Source: Rhinopomastus cyanomelas
Lineage: Eukaryota; Chordata; Aves; Bucerotiformes; Rhinopomastidae
Reading direction: 5' to 3'
Length of the DNA: 64,000 bases
Assembly (NCBI GenBank): GCA_013400115.1
Contig: VXBP01002267.1
Span: 108,344 to 172,343, forward strand
A program made the position numbers and the translations under genes. Below the pieces are notes generated by a model. That model did no database searches. It saw only the letters and a list, made by a program, of their open reading frames with translations, and was not told the DNA's origin. Within the stretch, counting starts at the first letter, position 1. Each line of letters starts with the position of its first letter. Of this stretch, positions 47,661 through 57,438 are shown piece after piece.

Positions 47661-49896
47661 CTGCTGGGGCTGAGGGCATTGAACAAAGGTGGCTTCAGAG
47701 TCTGTTAAAGCAACAGGTAAAACATCCACCAGCTTTCACCTCCTCACTCCCGAGGTTTCAGCCAGACTGCTCGCCTTGCATTTTCTTTGGGTTTAGGGCA
47801 TCAAGACACCCAGCAACTCGCTCTTCTGCCCAAAACCTTTGGGGGATTTGGTTTCCCCCATCCTCAGCTGTAGCAGAAGACAAGCAAGTTTTATCTCAGC
47901 CCACTTGCAGCCCTCATTCTCCCAGATGAAGCTTAGGCAAGAATAACTCTGGCTGCTGCTTCCTGGCAGTGCAAACCCGGCAGGGAGGTGCTAGCAAAGC
48001 ACCTGGTTTCCATCCAGTGCTTGTTTAACCTAAGGAAACAGTAGACAGCACAGACTGGGATTAAGTCTCTGACCACCAGGTCCTGCTTTCCCTCCACCCA
48101 CTCTGGTGGGTGCAGTTTCACAAGCTGACCCTAGAAACCTTACAAGACGCCTGTTCTGACCATCATGGATGCAAATCAGGAAGAAAGGGTGAGCGAGGCT
48201 CAGGGTTCTGTTGCCCGGAAGGTCCACCACTAGGCTGGAGGTGTATCACCAGCCAGCAAGCTTAGAAGAAAGCCTCAGACACACATCTCCAGTGTTTACA
48301 CCTCAAAAGAAGTTAACCACAAGCAGTCTGTCCAGTTTATGCGTGTATGAGGGTAAAACCTTGGATACACAAGGCCTGTTCAGGTTTAGGTTGTTTCTGT
48401 CTCTCAGACTGATGTACATTTCCACAAACCTAGAAAATTTATTATCTCTGAATTTCTAGATAAAAACCTGAGGCTTTTCAGTACCTCCAGGTTAGAGGAG
48501 AAGTTGTCAGGATTCTGCATGCAAAAGGACACTTAAGTCCTCTCTCTTAGCTCAATGACTAAGCAGAGTTTTGCTGTAAGACATGGGAATTCTGACTCAC
48601 ATGCTCATACATTTGCTCAGCTGGCTCTAAAGCTTAGATCTTTGGACCAGTTCTGTTAACATCCAGCCTCTCTCCTTAAATACAAATGCTAATTTACTGA
48701 GCTATGTCCTTGCACTCATAGTTGAAGATATCTAACCTCCTTTATTCCTGTCTCCAAATCCTTCCACTCAAACTGAGCACTGCAGGAGCAGCAGCAACTG
48801 ACAGCAGGTGACAGTAGATGTGTCCACTGCTCTGGGCCACCACTTGCCTCATCTCCTACCACACCATTCTCTCTTAACATGGTGAACTTAAGCTCACCAG
48901 TCCTGAACAAGAACATCAATGTAGAGATGGATTAATTTGCAAGTATTAACAATCAAAGAACCTTAGTAGACATGAGCATGGAAGAAGCCAACACCAACAA
49001 AATGTTTTCTGCTGGGTTCAGATCAAGATTTTTGTTTCCTTTCAATAACTTTAAGGATTAACTGTGTCTCCATTTCTGATTATCTTCCCTTGCTCTGAAC
49101 AATATTATACGTATTGTAAAATAAAACAATAGTCCACGTGTACTCAGATCAGCTGTAGATTGCCCAAATTATTACATAATGCAAAAGCTGTTCTGTGCCT
49201 GTATTCCCCTATGCTTAGGGAGAAAAAGCAACAAAAGAGCATGAACCTCCAGGAAGCGTGTCCTGCCAGAATTCAAGTTGGATGAACATGAGTCTAGAGA
49301 GAGGCATTAGGTCTACAACAGCCCTCTGGAAACTTTGCAGAGTAAGTTTCAGAAGACATAAGAAGCTGCTGTGAATTTTGGTAACAGCTGCTGACACCAT
49401 CCAGGTTGCAGGTGTTCCCCACCTCAGACTGATGTAATCCCACATCCACCTGACCTAAGCTGGGTCACAGAGCTCCAGACCTCTGCTTCACTGCATGTGC
49501 AATCCCCAATGCTTCTTTTATTCCCTGAAACTCACACAATTCCAAACCCTATAGGAAACACAGCACTTTCCCTGCTCAGCATTCCTCTGATTTGCTGCCA
49601 TAAACACATCAATACTTCCCCAGTGAGATGTTGTCAACAGTGCCAAATAGTTCTGCTGACAGTGTCCTACTTCAGACAGCCATGACCCAAACCATCAGAG
49701 GGCCATAACACAGCACATTTCAACACAAATCCCATCTAACTGCCTCTACCATTGCCCCTGCAAGGATGGTTCCCAGCCTGTCACTTTAGGGTGATGCACT
49801 GGGGAACACACTCCAACCAACAAGACTGAAGCTGAAGTTCAGATTTAGTGTGGCTCCTTCCACAGGTGTGAAGAGCCCCCAGTGAGGAAGACAGGA

Positions 49897-49921
49897 AAGT
49901 TGTCCTTGCCAAGGACAACTT
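49897..49921. repeat. 12-bp-arm inverted repeat with a 1-base centre
   Basis: AAGTTGTCCTTG (49897-49908), then C, then CAAGGACAACTT (49910-49921). The arms are perfect reverse complements. A direct repeat CTTGCCAAGGA (49905-49915 and 49919-49929, the first copy with one extra base of context) overlaps the right arm, so the structure may have arisen by template switching. Confidence 0.88.
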
Positions 49922-50299
49922 GCCAAGGATGGGTTTTAACCATCAAAAAAAGCCACTGACCTGCCCTGGATTTACTCAGTACCTCAAACACCCACTACAG
50001 CAATTCATTACGACCTGCAGCAACATATGGTCTGGAAGCAGAGCACTCGGGCACCAGGTTGTATTAGCAGCAAACCCTCTACAAAGAAACCACAGACAGA
50101 TTTCCTTTTTGCTATGTTGGCTGTCTAGGATGGCAAGGGCAACAAACTCAGAAATTCAAACCCAGCTATCTTGAAGCCAATCTCCTGGGTACCCTACCCC
50201 ACTCCCCCTTCAAATTTATCCTTATTTTTTGGATAAATGAGCTGCTGGAGCTCTGGCCTTCTAATGTTTCACGTCATCTCCTGACCCACACACACCAGC

Positions 50300-50398
50300 T
50301 TCTTAAGGACGTGGTTTAGTTGTGACCCAGTAGTGCTGGGTCACACTCAATGATCTTACAGGTCCCTTCCAACAAAAACAACTCTGATTCTCCATTAT
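50300..50398 (+). mobile_element. CR1 3' end fragment, diverged
   Basis: 'TTCTTAAGGACGTGGTTTAG', 'CACACTCAATGATCTTACAG' and 'GTCCCTTCCAACAAAAACAA', then CTCTGATTCTCCATTATTC. About 100 bases. Confidence 0.85.
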
Positions 50399-51325
50399 TC
50401 TGCCCCTACAAGTTTTGTCTTATGGATGTGACCACCAATGCTGCAGCAGTGATGCATGAGCCACAGTACAACCTCAGGTCTGGGAAGGTCTGGGAACAGA
50501 GCGAGTTTTCTTGAGATCAAACATAAGGGACAGGTTAACGTGCATGAGGGTTCTTGTCTGTAAAGCCAAGGTGCAAAAGCTTCATGGATGGCATCAAACC
50601 CGGGGTAATGCAGTACTCAAGAATAATGTTTGCTTGTCCAGACTGATCTAAGGGAAGGCCCAGGTTCAGCTGGAGCTCATTTCAACTCCAAAGCAGTGCC
50701 CAACAGCTGTCTGCTCTGCATCACATTTCCAGCTATGATCTCCATAGAACTGCAGATCCTGGAGAATTTTGATTGGAAAATGTCAAAACAAAACATTGGG
50801 GGGAAAAAAAGAAAAGAAAAGAAATTAAGCATTTGACTCTCAAATGTTGAACTTTTCTCTGTTTGGAAATTACAATCCAAAGTGTCACATTTAAGTTTTC
50901 CCTTTCAGAAGGAAACCTGAATAAATAGTCAAATCTAACAGCTTTGCTGACAAAGAAAAGATATTTCAGTGAGCCTGAGAGAGATTGAGGTTTGCAGGGC
51001 CAAAATAATTCAACAGCCCTTTCCTCTTCAGCTGGTAACTGAGACCACCTTATTCACGCTGCCCAGTCTGAAAACACTCAGTGAATACAAATTCATTCAT
51101 CCTTTTGTCACAGGGAAAAGGAAGAGGGGGCAAAAAAATGTTGGGGTTTCACAGTCCACTAACACACCTGCCTGGGTACAGGTTTCCTTGGCTGTGGTAG
51201 CTGGAGATCCCCAACAGCTGTACCCAACCCTGAGCATCCCTGTCCCCTGCAGAGCAAACCCCACCCACGTGAAGGAGAGCTGTAGCAAAACACTCTGGAG
51301 GTTGCCTGCCCCAAAACATGCCTTA
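50399..51325. other. single-copy non-coding DNA
   Basis: No gene or transposable element recognised. A short A/G tract lies at 50798-50826. Confidence 0.55.
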
Positions 51326-51755
51326 AATCACAGAACATTAGGGACTGGAAGGGATCTCAAAAGATCAACTAGTCCAATCTTCCTGCCACAGCAGGGTTCC
51401 CTAGATCCAGTCGCACAGGAACATGGCCAGGTGGGTTTTAAGTGTCTCCAGAGAAGGAGAGTCCACAATCCCACTGGGCAGCCTGTTCCAGGGCTCTGTC
51501 ACCCTCACTGGGAAGAAGTTCCTTCTCATAGGATGTGGAGCCTCCTGCTCCAGCTCACACCCATTGCCCCTCGTCCTATCATTGAGTGGCCCTGAGCAGA
51601 GCCTGGCTCCATCCTCCTGACACCTGCCCTTTCCATATTTATCAACAGGAATGGGTGTCATCTGTCAGTCTCCTTTTTTCCAAGCTCAAGAGACTCAGCT
51701 TCCTCAGCCTTTCCTCATCAAGGCGGTGCTCCCCTCCCTTCATCTCTGTGGCTGT
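51326..51755 (-). mobile_element. CR1 copy, ~430 bases (type A), minus strand
   Basis: 'AATCACAGAACATTAGGGAC', 'TGCCACAGCAGGGTTCCCTA', 'GGAACATGGCCAGGTGGGTT' and 'CCTCATCAAGGCGGTGCTCC' identify it. On the minus strand, L-C-S-G-P-L-N-D-R-T-R-G-N-G-C-E-L-E (about 51545-51600) and V-R-V-T-E-P-W-N-R-L-P-S-G-I-V-D-S (about 51465-51515) are the ORF2 C-terminal remnants. Homology fades after about 51755, possibly running on in decayed form to 51830. Confidence 0.94.
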
Positions 51756-52049
51756 CTCCATTCTGGGATTGGATGTCTCAGCACTCAGAAGAATTGGGTC
51801 CCTGTAGTGTGCGACGCCCCGAACTGAGAAACCAGAGTGCTGTGTACGGGAAATTTCTCCTCAATAGCAAACTCCCCACTACCCTCATGAGCTAAACATG
51901 CCAGGAATCTTCATCCTGGCAAACTTGTTCATCATCCCAACTACCTACCTAAAGAAAATGGCTTTTCTTTAGCCCCCTCTTCTAAAAAGTGGGGGGAAAA
52001 ACAGAAGAACAATGTCCCAGAAAAATGTTCTCTTTATGAAGCCACTCAC
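51756..52049. other. short single-copy spacer
   Basis: The first part may be decayed CR1. Nothing else recognised. Confidence 0.45.
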
Positions 52050-52093
52050 GGACTCTATGATCTTGAAGGTCTTTTCCAACCTAAGCAATTCTG
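52050..52093 (+). mobile_element. CR1 3' terminal scrap
   Basis: 'GGACTCTATGATCTTGAAGG' followed by 'TCTTTTCCAACCTAAGCAAT' and TCTG is a 44-base CR1 terminus. Extreme 5' truncation. Confidence 0.85.
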
Positions 52094-52763
52094 AGCAAAC
52101 TTTTCATTATCTTCCTTTTTCAGGGAAAACTAATAACAGCAAACCACAGAAAGATACACTGCGCAGTCTTGTCCTCCCCGACGTAACCGAGAGCAGAGGA
52201 ACAGGAAACTAAATAAAGATGTTTACTGACAGACTAATAAACAAATGGCCCCATTTTGATGTAACCTTGATGAATGGAGCATCCAGGTGTTTTCAGTAAT
52301 GGCAATAAGCACTGCGACTCCAAGTATTTCTGATTCAAGTATAATGCATTATTAGGCCATTAGAGGCTGAGTATAGAGGGCCATTTGTGCCCGGCCCTAT
52401 CAATAACGCTCCTTTCCCAGGCTACATTTAGGCCAGGGGAATTAGTCATACGGATATTCTATTTAATAAAAACCTCAAAGAAGACGCATCAAGAATCGCA
52501 TTACATTTTAACAGGGTTACAGTAGTCCGGGAGGACCACAAGTTTAATTTTCATAAGAGCATTCATTCCTCAATTATGTCAAACAGGAAAATGTAAATGG
52601 CAAATTTAATGCTAACAATATCCCTCAAAGCACATTGGCAGGTAGCGACCATTATGTTGAGTGAATGCTGGCTGCATAACAAGCAGCCCCCAACTAGACA
52701 GCGGGGGATTAAAGCTGCCAAGCTGAGCTCTGCTGATTGCAGTCACACACTGCCGAAAACATT
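52094..52763. other. single-copy DNA between CR1 copies
   Basis: Most of it is the candidate regulatory block 52240-52760 described separately. Confidence 0.5.
52240..52760. promoter_or_regulatory. candidate conserved non-coding element (unverified)
   Basis: A ~520-base repeat-free block with sharp CR1 neighbours. It contains the 12-bp palindrome ATAATGCATTAT (52341-52352, two facing TAAT cores), ACAAGTTTAATTTTCATAAG at about 52539 and AATGGCAAATTTAATGCTAA at about 52597, plus scattered CpGs. Of all spacers in the window this looks most like a vertebrate developmental enhancer, but that judgement is texture-based. Confidence 0.3.
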
Positions 52764-53155
52764 TGCAGTTCTGGAGTCCCCAACATAAGAAGGACATAGC
52801 TCCAGAGGAAAGCAATTCGAATGATCAGAGGGCTGGAGTAGCTCCTCTATGAGGAAAGGCTGAGCAAGCTGGCCTTGTTCGGCCTGGAGAAGAAGAGGCT
52901 CCCAGGTGACCTTGTAGCAGCTTTCCAGTCTCTGAAGGGGGCTCCAAGAAAGCTGTGGGAGGCTTTTTGAATGAGTGGTAGCAAGAGGACAACAGGAAAG
53001 GATTATACACTTGAAGAGAGAAGGTTGGATCCCTGGAGGTATTTAAGGAACAAGTGGATGTGGTGCTTAGAGATATGGTCTAGCAGTTAGATACTAGGAT
53101 AAAGATTGGACTCAATGACCCTGGAGGTCCTTTCCAGCCATGATGATTCTGTGTG
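52764..53155 (+). mobile_element. CR1 copy with internal deletion (type E)
   Basis: 'GCAGTTCTGGAGTCCCCAAC', 'GGATGATCAGAGG'-like 'AATGATCAGAGGGCTGGAGT', 'CTCTATGAGGAAAGGCTGAG' and then a jump to 'GGATCCCTGGAGGTATTTAA'. The 3' end is 'CTGGAGGTCCTTTCCAGCCA' plus TGATGATTCTGTGTGA. The ORF2 tail around 'RLDIRKKF...NRLPRE' is deleted or rearranged at about 52985-53030. The next CR1 begins at its last base. Confidence 0.92.
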
Positions 53156-53384
53156 ATATTAGGAACAAATTCTTCCCTGTGAGGATGGTAAGATGCTGGA
53201 AGAGGTTGCCCAAGGAAGTGGTAGCTGCCCCATACCTGGAAGTGTTCAAGGCCAGGGTGGATGAGGCCCTGAGTAACCTGATCTAGTTAAGGTGTCCCTG
53301 CTCATGCAGGGGGGTGGAACTAGATGAACCTTAAGGTCCCTTCCAACCCTGGCCATTCTATGAGCCTACGGTTCTATGATTCTA
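53156..53384 (+). mobile_element. CR1 3' fragment (type D) abutting the previous CR1
   Basis: 'TATTAGGAACAAATTCTTCC', 'AGGTTGCCCAAGGAAGTGGT', 'GGTGTCCCTGCTCATGCAGG' and the tip 'CCTTCCAACCCTGGCCATTC' then TATGATTCTAC. It has the same orientation as, and is directly adjacent to, 52764-53155. The subfamily differs, so this is a second insertion into the first element's 3' terminus, not a tandem duplication. Confidence 0.93.
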
Positions 53385-53859
53385 CACTTCAGGGATGCAA
53401 TCCCTGATGATATAAGGTGAAAAAGCAATTAAAATATGATTGAAAAAGCAATTAAAATGTGATTGAGCCAGACTACAATACTCCAGAGTACCTGTCCAAA
53501 ACATAAAGGAAACCTGTTGCTTTTGTAACCATCCAAACCACAGTGAAACACAATTAACAGCCTGGATTACATCCTGTAGCTTCTGAACACGGCTCAAGCC
53601 TCTGCCTTTGTGCAAGTACGTGGCTTCGTTGCCATGACAGGAGTAACCTGGGACTCCAGCCTTGGTTTCATGTAAAATATGCAGTGCACAAAGCACTGAT
53701 TCCCTGTCAGAGCCTTGAAAGGGAGAAGATGCAGTACTTGATGTGCACTATGGGATGCAGTGGTACTGCTGGAATAAATGTAGCCAGAGCACTTCTGTGA
53801 CATTTGCAGTTCAAAAGAATGAGGGTCATCACATTCCACAAAGCTTTTTTAACGTACAA
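53385..53859. other. single-copy DNA with a tandem duplication
   Basis: Only the 23-base duplication at 53418-53463 stands out. Confidence 0.5.
53418..53463 (+). repeat. 23-bp tandem duplication
   Basis: Two head-to-tail 23-base units (53418-53440 and 53441-53463) beginning TGAAAAAGCAATTAAAAT and differing at a single base (A to G near the end). Confidence 0.9.
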
Positions 53860-53945
53860 ATCATAGAATGGCTTAGGTTGGATCATCTATTTCCAACCCC
53901 CCTTGTCATGGTCACCTCTCACTAAACCAGGTTGCCTGAGGTTGT
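53860..53945 (-). mobile_element. CR1 3' terminal scrap (type D), minus strand
   Basis: 'TCATAGAATGGCTTAGGTTG', 'TTTCCAACCCCCCTTGTCAT' and 'CTCACTAAACCAGGTTGCCT' match the reverse complement of a type D terminus. About 85 bases. Confidence 0.85.
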
Positions 53946-54776
53946 TTCCCCGGTATCCTCAGGCTTTTTCATCATAGCAACACCTAAAATCCATCCACAC
54001 GGGCACCTGAGGCACAGGTTTCTGTTTTCATAGACCCAGACCACTGAAACCTCCAAGTGCAGCAAAATACTTTAGTTCAGGTGGGAAGTGGACTCACAGT
54101 CACCATGCCACATACCACATGCATGACCAAAAATGACATCAAAAGAACCTGCTGGCCCCACATCACTGGGAATTGGGAACTTACCCCATCCACCAGTGTG
54201 CAAGTACTGAACAAACCTGGACGCATTCAGCTAGTACTTTCTACTCATCTTTATCTATCCTGGCTCTCTTTCTTTCTCTCAGGCTACTCCAATTAAACTT
54301 CTTTACTTTCCACAAGCCTTTCTTTTACCTCCTCTTCCTCATCCCTCTGAGTCAGCAGATCCTTCATTACCCTACACTCCCCATGAGATCAGTCATTCCT
54401 CACCTGCCCTCTTCTGCCATTGCTTTCACCTCCACCCTGGGCAGCACCGTGCTGCCACACAACCAACTCCACTCCCAAAGCTCAATCTTGGCATCAGAGA
54501 TTTTTGGAAGATGAAGGGATGAAAGGGGACTTCCCCAGTCAGATCCTGCATCTCCTCTTTTTTCCACCAATCCCAAGCCTGCCACTCCAGTTGCTGACAT
54601 AAACACACACTTTGCCAACTAGCTTGTTACACACAGGGACAAGCATCAACCCCCATCACACACAAAATACATTTCTGATGCCAAGTTGGCCCATGAGAGA
54701 TTTCTTTGTAATGCCTAACGCTGCAGCACAAGGGAAATTCAGAATAAGCAAGTTCCAGCAGGATTTTACTGTTGGT
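53946..54776. other. single-copy non-coding DNA
   Basis: No gene recognised. Overlapping frames at 54173-54618 on both strands have no known domain. Confidence 0.5.
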
Positions 54777-55289
54777 AGATTTATTCTTATCATAAATGTC
54801 ACGAGTTGAGGCTGAGCCAGCCGTAAGAAGAGTGACACATGCTCTCTGTTAGACCCTTTCCCTTCCCAAAAGGGAGAGAGGACAGGGAGGGACTTAGGGT
54901 TGGAAAAGGAAAACAAAACAGCTGTAATGAAAACAACAACAATACGAAATATACACAGCACCAGTATTGAACCAAATCCCCTCCTGGCAATTACATCACC
55001 TTCACCACTGATGCAGGGGCTGAGGAAGTCTCAGTCCGGACTCAGCAGCAGACAGCAGCTGGATGCAGGAGCTGGATTCAGGAATGAACAGGTCAGGAAA
55101 GCAGAACCAGGCAGAGTCCTCCTTAGATGCCAGCCAAGAAGGAAGAGAGCCAAAGAGAAAAGTAGAATAGCCTGACCATCATGGTACCTCAGCTTTATAT
55201 ATCTGATTGGCCAGTTTAGGGTCACCTGTCCTGTCCACTCCTCCCAACAGGTGCAACCTCTCACTTATCCTGTATCACACAAGATTTAT
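54777..55289 (-). mobile_element. possible solo LTR of an endogenous retrovirus, minus strand
   Basis: On the minus strand the segment around 55192-55215 reads CCAATCAGATATATAAAG. That places a CCAAT box next to a TATA box, as in retroviral U3 promoters. The downstream part (to about 54797) is pyrimidine-rich and ends ...CTCGTGACA. An AATAAA lies at 54780-54785. The 8-base word AGATTTAT occurs at 54777-54784 and 55282-55289, bracketing ~497 bases. Against this: 8 bases is longer than normal avian retroviral target duplications (4-6), the TG/CA ends do not coincide with the bracket, and no primer-binding site or internal gene is seen. Confidence 0.35.
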
Positions 55290-57078
55290 CAGTGACTCTG
55301 CTGTCTGTAGATGCAGGTCTAAGCCCAAGCCTTTCTGCATATCAGCTCCTAGTAGTAACTGCAACCACAAAGCACAGTTATCACTTGTAGGAGCAGCCAC
55401 TGACTGCACAAACCTGCCTCTAGCTGCAGAAAGCTGTTTGAAGAGTGAAATCATTGAACAGGATTGGTTCTGTTCTAACTCAAAACAGGACAAATGGAAT
55501 GAGGCAGAAGTAAGGGTTCCAAGAGGTTAAAAATGCACACACTTCTCTGATTTAGCTTCCTTATCTCTTGGATGCCTTCTGCAGGATGACTGACTCTGCA
55601 TCTTGGTTACTAAAAGGGGCAAAGTTTTGCTTTGGATTATACCAGCTCAGAAAACTACTTTCCATTGTCTCCTTCCACTTGCTAAGCCAGCACAGACACC
55701 CTGAGCATGAATATGGAATATACTGAACTGAAGAGAGACCATGGACTAGAGACAAAAACCCCTCCAAACAACCCACAGCTGACAAAGTTTTGTAGTGAAT
55801 GGGAAAATCTTAGAAGCTATTCTTGTTTGTCAATCCAGTCCCGGGAAGCTGAATCTGTTTGTGTGCATGTTCTGGAAAGAGTGAATACAGGTTTTGTGAG
55901 GTTTCTTCACACTTCTGGAGCCACACAGAAACCCGCTGCACCTTTATTTTTTCTTGGCATAACTAAGTGATTTGAGGTAGCTCAGTTTCCCAGCACTGAG
56001 GAAGAGCTTGAGCTTTATTTAACAGTTTCTAATAGCAGCAACACTTTACGAAGCATATGCACTGTGACCCCAGATTTGTTTTCGTGATGATTGGCTCTTG
56101 TTATTTCAGTCTCTGTGCCAAAGCTTTTCTCCAAGGACCACTGCAGGAACCGGCCCAGAACAAGTGCTACAGCGTGAGACCCTCTCCAGCTAGAGGCCAT
56201 TGTGTCAGCACCAGGAAAAACTCAGTTTTCATCAGCCCAAAATGAGGATCAGTTCTCACTTCAGTTCTGAATTTCAGCAAAAAGTGGGTTGTTTCTTAGC
56301 AGCTTCACAAAACCCAAAAGGAACCAAGTTCCTAAGTACTGGAAGGACTTTCCTGAGAGCACATTGAACCAGCACCAAACATATGCTGTCCCAGTGGGTC
56401 AACACACCTTAGCCTTGACTCCCAAACACAAGCTCAGCTACAGCTCTGAGCTTAGCTTTTGCATATTAGGAATTTGGAGGCAGCATGTTTTCTTTTCTGG
56501 GATGGGTTGTTCTAAGACTGTGTCAGATAGGCTGTCAGTTACCAACCTAAGGGAACTGCTCACAACCCTGGCTTCACTCTTGCTATCCCACGAGGAACTT
56601 CACAGGCAGCCCACAGCCATATTGGCATGTGGCTATCACCACTCTGCTCCCCAGACATCTTAGGATAATAAACTGGTAATTGAAGGGCGAGTTCAGCGCT
56701 GCTGTTTGCAGAGAGCCACGACCGCTGAATGATTACCACAGTGGGCAGCGCTGTGGAGGTGTTGAAAGAGTCTATTAGTCTGCTTAGTCTAAGGCAGTAC
56801 CGAGTGTTAATGCAGCTCTCTGCAAACAAACACCCTGCACAGACAACACAAGAGCAGCAGCAACTGGGAAGCTGGGGGAGAGGCTGTTTTCTTTGTGGGG
56901 GTTGTCATCAGAGAAGTGTCGTGCTTGAACATGTGAGAAAAGCAGAGAATGAGGTGACCAGGGCTGGAAAAGCAGGAAAGGAAGAAGTTCTCTTTGCACC
57001 TTGGTTGTAGCTCTTGAAGGCATCTGCTGCTGACAAGAGGTAACAGCTACACTAGACACAGACCGTGCCACATGGACA
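55290..57078. other. 1.8 kb single-copy non-coding DNA
   Basis: Holds the 14-bp inverted repeat 56703-56828. No gene or transposable element recognised. Confidence 0.5.
56703..56828. repeat. 14-bp perfect inverted repeat with 98-base spacer
   Basis: TGTTTGCAGAGAGC (56703-56716) is the exact reverse complement of GCTCTCTGCAAACA (56815-56828). The spacer is balanced in composition with several CpGs and a nested CCACAG/CTGTGG pair near 56740-56756. The chance expectation for such a pair within 200 bases is about 0.05 per window. Confidence 0.85.
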
Positions 57079-57438
57079 ACTGGAGTTGCTCAGTATTGGG
57101 AAGAAAGGTCTCCAGGGAGACCTTATTGCAGCCTTTCAATACTCGAAGGAGGCCCATAAGAAAGATGAGGACAATCTCTTTTAGCAGGGCCTGCAACAAC
57201 TGGACAAGGGGTGATGGTTTTATTCTAAGAGGGAGGTTTAGAATAGAGGTAAGGAAGACATTTTTAGTCACTGGGAGACTCTGGCCCAGATAGGTGGGAG
57301 AAGCCCTATCCCTGGGACTATCCCAGGTCAGGTTGGATGGGGCTCTGAGCAACCTGCTTTAGTTGGAGATGTCCCTGCTCATTGTAGGATGTCAAGACTC
57401 AATGAGTTTCAAAGGTCCTTTCAATCCAAACCATTCTG
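57079..57438 (+). mobile_element. CR1 copy, ~360 bases (type D)
   Basis: 'TCTCCAGGGAGACCTTATTG', 'CAGCCTTTCAATACTCGAAG', 'AAGGGGTGATGGTTTTATTC', 'GATGTCCCTGCTCATTGTAG' and the tip 'CCTTTCAATCCAAACCATTC'. The ORF2 segment (D-L-I-A-A-F-Q-Y-equivalent) is readable but broken. Confidence 0.92.

Larger units (their letters stand above)
46986..50299. other. 3.3 kb single-copy non-coding DNA
   Basis: Holds an AT-rich candidate block (47150-47300), a CpG-rich patch with a CTCF-like motif (47283-47660) and a near-perfect palindrome (49897-49921). No gene recognised. Confidence 0.5.

Noticed and set aside
50969..51595. 208-codon plus-strand frame, the longest in the window
   Set aside because: Its second half is antisense CR1 (51326 onward), so much of the length comes from reading a retrotransposon backwards. 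The first half has no recognisable domain.
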